Made by a program: the position numbers and the translations under genes. From UBA9410 sp036123585 (GTDB lineage Bacteria > Actinomycetota > Acidimicrobiia > Acidimicrobiales > MedAcidi-G1), in NCBI GenBank assembly GCA_036123585.1, contig JAZADN010000056.1:1-7992 (forward strand): a stretch of DNA of 7,992 nucleotides. The letters run 5' to 3'. The notes below the pieces were generated by a model that saw nothing but the letters and a program-made list of their open reading frames with translations, did no database searches and had not been told where the DNA came from. How positions within the stretch are numbered: the stretch's first letter is position 1; the number at the start of each line of letters is the position of its first letter. Positions 5,854 through 7,992 of this stretch are shown in pieces.

Positions 5854-5975
5854 ACTGGGCCAACCGGGCATCCCCGGCCGACTGGAGGTCTGACGGTAGC
5901 GTCGCATCGAGGGTCGAGATCCCCTTCATTCCAAGGATCTTTTCCCCACCGAGGACCCGGAGAAGCCTAAGAACC

Positions 5976-7133
5976 GTGACCGAACCGGCCACCCCGAGCG
6001 CCGTCGACCGGCACCTCCCTCCGTGGGCCCGCCGGGCCATCCTCGCTCTGCTGGCCGGCGTGGCCGCCATGTACTACCTACGGGGGGTCCTCGAGGCGCT
6101 GCGACCCCTCCTGATGGTCCTCTTGGTGGCCTTCTTCCTGTCGTTCGCCCTCGAACCGGCCGTCAACCGGCTCGAACGGATGGGTGTGCGCCGGGGGCTC
6201 GGCACCAGCCTCGTCATGCTTGGCCTAGTCGGCGCCCTCGGCGGCTTCGGCTTCCAGGTGGGAAACCTGCTGGCCGACCAAGTCACCGAGTTCAGCGAGA
6301 ACGTCCCCACCTATCTGGCCGACGTGGACGAGTGGCTGGAGGACGCCTTCGGTATCGAGAACGCCACCGCCGACCTGCGAGCCGACTACGACTCGGGGGC
6401 GCTGGCCGGCTGGCTGGGCGAGGTGGCCGACGACCTGGCCCGGTTCGGCACCACCGTCGTCAACGTCCTCTTCCATCTGTTCACCATCGGCCTCTTCACC
6501 TTCTACCTAGTAGCCGACGGTCCGAAGCTGCGGCGGCTGGTCTGCTCGTTCGTGGTCGAGAAGCACCAGCGCCACGTACTTGAGGTCTGGGACCTGGCCA
6601 TCGAGAAGACTGGCGGCTACATCCTCTCCAGGAGCGTCCTGGCGCTCGTCTCTTCCCTCCTCCACTGGGCGGCCTTCGAAGTGATCGGACTCCCGTCGGC
6701 CCTCGCCCTAGCCCTGTGGGTCGGAATCATGTCCCAGTTCGTGCCCGTCGTCGGCACCTTCATCGCCGGTGCCCTCCCGCTCGTCATCGCACTCCTCGGC
6801 GAGCCGGCCAACGGTCTGTGGGTCGTGGTCGTCATCGCCGTGTACCAGCAGGTGGAGAACTATCTGTTTGCCCCCAGGGTCACCGCCCACACCATGCAAC
6901 TCCACGTGGCCGTGGCCTTCGGGGCGGTCATCGCCGGATCAGCCATCCTCGGAGTGGTCGGTGCGCTGCTGGCCCTGCCCGCCGCGGCGACCATCCAGGC
7001 TGTAATCGCGGCTGAGGCCGAACGCCACGAGGTGGCCGAGCACCTCCAGGAGGCCTCCAATCTCCGGCGCGGCCACGGTGAACGGCCCGACAGCACGGAC
7101 CCCGCAACGGACCCCGACGACGAATCCACCTGA
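5976..7133 (+). CDS. AI-2E family (PerM/DUF20) membrane transporter
   Basis: The 385-residue product is an integral membrane protein of the AI-2E/PerM family; members have been linked to autoinducer-2 export or Na+/H+ antiport, and the substrate here cannot be told. Hydrophobic segments lie at about 19-37, 42-60, 76-96, 158-182, 214-236, 240-272, 280-296 and 308-345, with the family's soluble loop (about 98-155) between the third and fourth. Family signatures are the ALEPAVNRLERMGVRRGLGT turn, QFVPVVGTFIAGALPLV, and the C-terminal QVENYLFAPRV followed by the Gly-rich AVIAGSAILGVVGALLALPA. The GTG start follows GGAG by 13 nt, which is long; the frame is open back to 5667 but that part resembles no protein. 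It is divergent from rplC, convergent with rpsJ, and contains CTA and TAG-adjacent codons less biased than its neighbours. The acidic tail is DPATDPDDEST. Confidence 0.9.
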   Translation: MTEPATPSAVDRHLPPWARRAILALLAGVAAMYYLRGVLEALRPLLMVLLVAFFLSFALEPAVNRLERMGVRRGLGTSLVMLGLVGALGGFGFQVGNLLADQVTEFSENVPTYLADVDEWLEDAFGIENATADLRADYDSGALAGWLGEVADDLARFGTTVVNVLFHLFTIGLFTFYLVADGPKLRRLVCSFVVEKHQRHVLEVWDLAIEKTGGYILSRSVLALVSSLLHWAAFEVIGLPSALALALWVGIMSQFVPVVGTFIAGALPLVIALLGEPANGLWVVVVIAVYQQVENYLFAPRVTAHTMQLHVAVAFGAVIAGSAILGVVGALLALPAAATIQAVIAAEAERHEVAEHLQEASNLRRGHGERPDSTDPATDPDDEST

Positions 7134-7168
7134 AAACGGTGGAAGCGCCCCCGAAGGGGCGCTTCCAC
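7133..7168 (-). terminator. Intrinsic terminator of the tuf-rpsJ transcript (UUCG loop)
   Basis: A perfect 13-bp stem joins GTGGAAGCGCCCC (7139-7151) and GGGGCGCTTCCAC (7156-7168) with a 4-nt loop. On the minus-strand RNA the loop is C(UUCG)G, an exceptionally stable tetraloop, and the stem is followed after two bases by UUUU (7133-7136). This orientation suits a terminator for rpsJ, whose stop is 33 nt away. On the plus strand the hairpin starts 5 nt after the transporter stop and has no U-run, so it may still help end that transcript less efficiently. Confidence 0.85.
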
Positions 7169-7201
7169 TCACGTTCGTCCGGGCCAGTCGCCCGCAGAAC
7201 C

Positions 7202-7522
7202 TCAGGCCTGCTGGATCTTGATCTCGATGTCGACGCCGGCCGGAAGATCCAGGCGCTGCAAGGAGTCGACCGTCTTGGGCGAGGGATCCATGATGTCGAG
7301 CAGGCGCTTGTGGATGCGCATCTCGAAGTGCTCCCGTGAGTCCTTGTCCTTGAACGGGCCGCGGATGACCGTGTAGCGGTGCTTCTCGGTCGGTAACGGC
7401 ACAGGACCCCGCAGGTCCGCCTGGGTCCGTCGAGCCGTCTCGACGATCTTTTTCGTCGACTGGTCGATGACCTCGTGGTCGTAGGCCTTGAGGCGGATCC
7501 GGATCTTCTGCCCAGCAGGCAT
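7202..7522 (-). CDS. rpsJ: 30S ribosomal protein S10 (NusE)
   Basis: S10 is in the head of the small subunit; as NusE it also joins NusB and NusG in transcription antitermination and transcription-translation coupling. The 106-residue product carries the family sequence: KIRIRLKAYDHEVIDQSTKK, then GPVPLPTEKHRYTVIRGPFKD, then the conserved REHFEMRIHKRLLDI and VDSLQRLDLPAGVDIEIKI. The length is normal for an S10 of this type. It starts 14 nt after the tuf stop, with only a weak GGGA-like ribosome-binding sequence. In most bacteria rplC follows directly. Here a terminator and an oppositely oriented transporter gene follow, so S10 is transcribed with tuf but apparently apart from the other S10-operon genes. 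Confidence 0.98.
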   Translation of the reverse strand: MPAGQKIRIRLKAYDHEVIDQSTKKIVETARRTQADLRGPVPLPTEKHRYTVIRGPFKDKDSREHFEMRIHKRLLDIMDPSPKTVDSLQRLDLPAGVDIEIKIQQA

Positions 7523-7536
7523 CGACGTTCGTCCCG

Positions 7537-7992
7537 CTACTTGACGATCTTGGTGACGGCGCCGGCACCCACGGTGCGGCCGCCCTCACGGATGGCGAAC
7601 CGCAGGCCCTCGTCCATGGCGATCGGAGCGATGAGCTCGACGGCCATGGTCGTGTTGTCTCCCGGCATGCACATCTCGGTGCCCTCGGGCAACTCGATCA
7701 TGCCGGTCACGTCGGTGGTGCGGAAGTAGAACTGCGGACGGTAGTTCGAGAAGAACGGCTTGTGGCGACCACCCTCCTCCTTGGTCAGCACGTAGACCTC
7801 GGCCTCGAAGCTGGTGTGCGGCGTGATCGAACCCGGCTTGGCCAGGACCTGGCCACGCTGGACCTCCTCCTTGTCGATGCCACGCAGCAGGGCGCCGATG
7901 TTGTCCCCGGCCTCACCCTGGTCGAGCAACTTGCGGAACATCTCCACACCGGTGCAGGTCGTGGTCTGGGTGTCCTTGATACCCACGATCTC
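7537..7992 (-). CDS. tuf: Elongation factor Tu, C-terminal part (5' end beyond window)
   Basis: EF-Tu is the GTPase that brings aminoacyl-tRNA to the ribosome. The window holds its last 151 residues, beginning EIVGIKDTQTTTCTGVEMFR and covering the later half of domain 2 and all of domain 3. Clear family blocks are AGDNIGALLRGIDKEEVQRG, QVLAKPGSITPHTSFEAEVY, the FFSNYRPQFYFRTTDVTG segment, and the C-terminal PIAMDEGLRFAIREGGRTVG with the end AGAVTKIVK. The GTPase domain lies outside the window. The position just ahead of rpsJ matches the common order fusA-tuf-rpsJ. No frameshift is seen, and the TAG stop is 14 nt before rpsJ. Confidence 0.98.
   Translation of the reverse strand, partial: EIVGIKDTQTTTCTGVEMFRKLLDQGEAGDNIGALLRGIDKEEVQRGQVLAKPGSITPHTSFEAEVYVLTKEEGGRHKPFFSNYRPQFYFRTTDVTGMIELPEGTEMCMPGDNTTMAVELIAPIAMDEGLRFAIREGGRTVGAGAVTKIVK

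Larger units (their letters stand above)
5556..5975. other. Divergent intergenic region between rplC and the transporter gene
   Basis: This stretch of about 420 nt lies between two gene starts facing away from each other, so it should carry the promoters for both. No protein family is recognisable in any frame; open frames into it from rplC and from the transporter are uninterrupted only by chance in GC-rich DNA. On the rplC side (5574-5740) several stem-loops occur, described separately. A weak promoter-like pair for rplC is at 5763-5791, and two perfect palindromes are at 5815-5828 and 5841-5853. I could not identify a convincing promoter for the transporter on the plus strand. Confidence 0.8.

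Noticed and set aside
5667..5975. A 103-residue N-terminal extension of the AI-2E transporter
   Set aside because: The added part is Arg/Pro-rich, unlike the family, overlaps the expected rplC promoter region, and has no supporting ribosome-binding site. GTG at 5976 gives the usual family architecture.
6023..6583. Plus-strand frame of 186 codons inside the transporter gene
   Set aside because: It is an alternative frame of the transporter, rich in Arg/Pro/Gly, with no recognisable domain.
5556..7201. Mobile element inserted between rpsJ and rplC
   Set aside because: No transposase, no terminal inverted repeats and no target duplications were visible at either side. The transporter gene has base composition similar to its surroundings.
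6939..7589. Minus-strand frame of 216 codons crossing tuf, rpsJ and the transporter end
   Set aside because: It is a different frame across three well-supported genes and a terminator, with no homology.

Overview
The window is a ribosomal-protein cluster from a high-GC bacterium, most likely an actinobacterium. The gene order tuf-rpsJ-rplC-rplD-rplW-rplB-rpsS-rplV-rpsC-rplP-rpmC-rpsQ-rplN is canonical. Actinobacterial traits include a long C-terminal tail on S3, the L2 ending, GTG starts and strong G/C preference at third codon positions. The protein sequences look to me closer to Acidimicrobiia than to Streptomyces or Mycobacterium. That placement is an impression from memory, not a computed result.

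All ribosomal genes and tuf lie on the minus strand, so transcription runs from right to left. At the right edge is the C-terminal part of EF-Tu (7537-7992), followed 14 nt later by rpsJ (S10, 7202-7522). Then comes a strong hairpin with a UUCG loop and a short U-run (7133-7168). On the plus strand, 5976-7133 encodes an AI-2E/PerM family membrane protein, convergent with rpsJ and divergent from rplC. Positions 5556-5975 are non-coding, with several hairpins and palindromes. From 5555 leftwards, eleven ribosomal genes are packed with gaps of 0-6 nt or overlaps of 1-4 nt: rplC, rplD, rplW, rplB, rpsS, rplV, rpsC, rplP, rpmC, rpsQ and rplN (cut by the left edge).

The main departure from the ordinary is that the S10 operon is split between rpsJ and rplC by an oppositely oriented transporter gene and a terminator. 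The rplC-rplN block should therefore have its own promoter and leader within 5556-5975, where a weak promoter-like pair and a run of stem-loops are visible. Secondary points are a long, very acidic, His/Asp-containing tail on L22, acidic tails on S3 and L4, and a Leu in place of the usual second His of the L2 DHPHGGG motif. I see no mobile element, CRISPR array, tRNA, rRNA or defence system.
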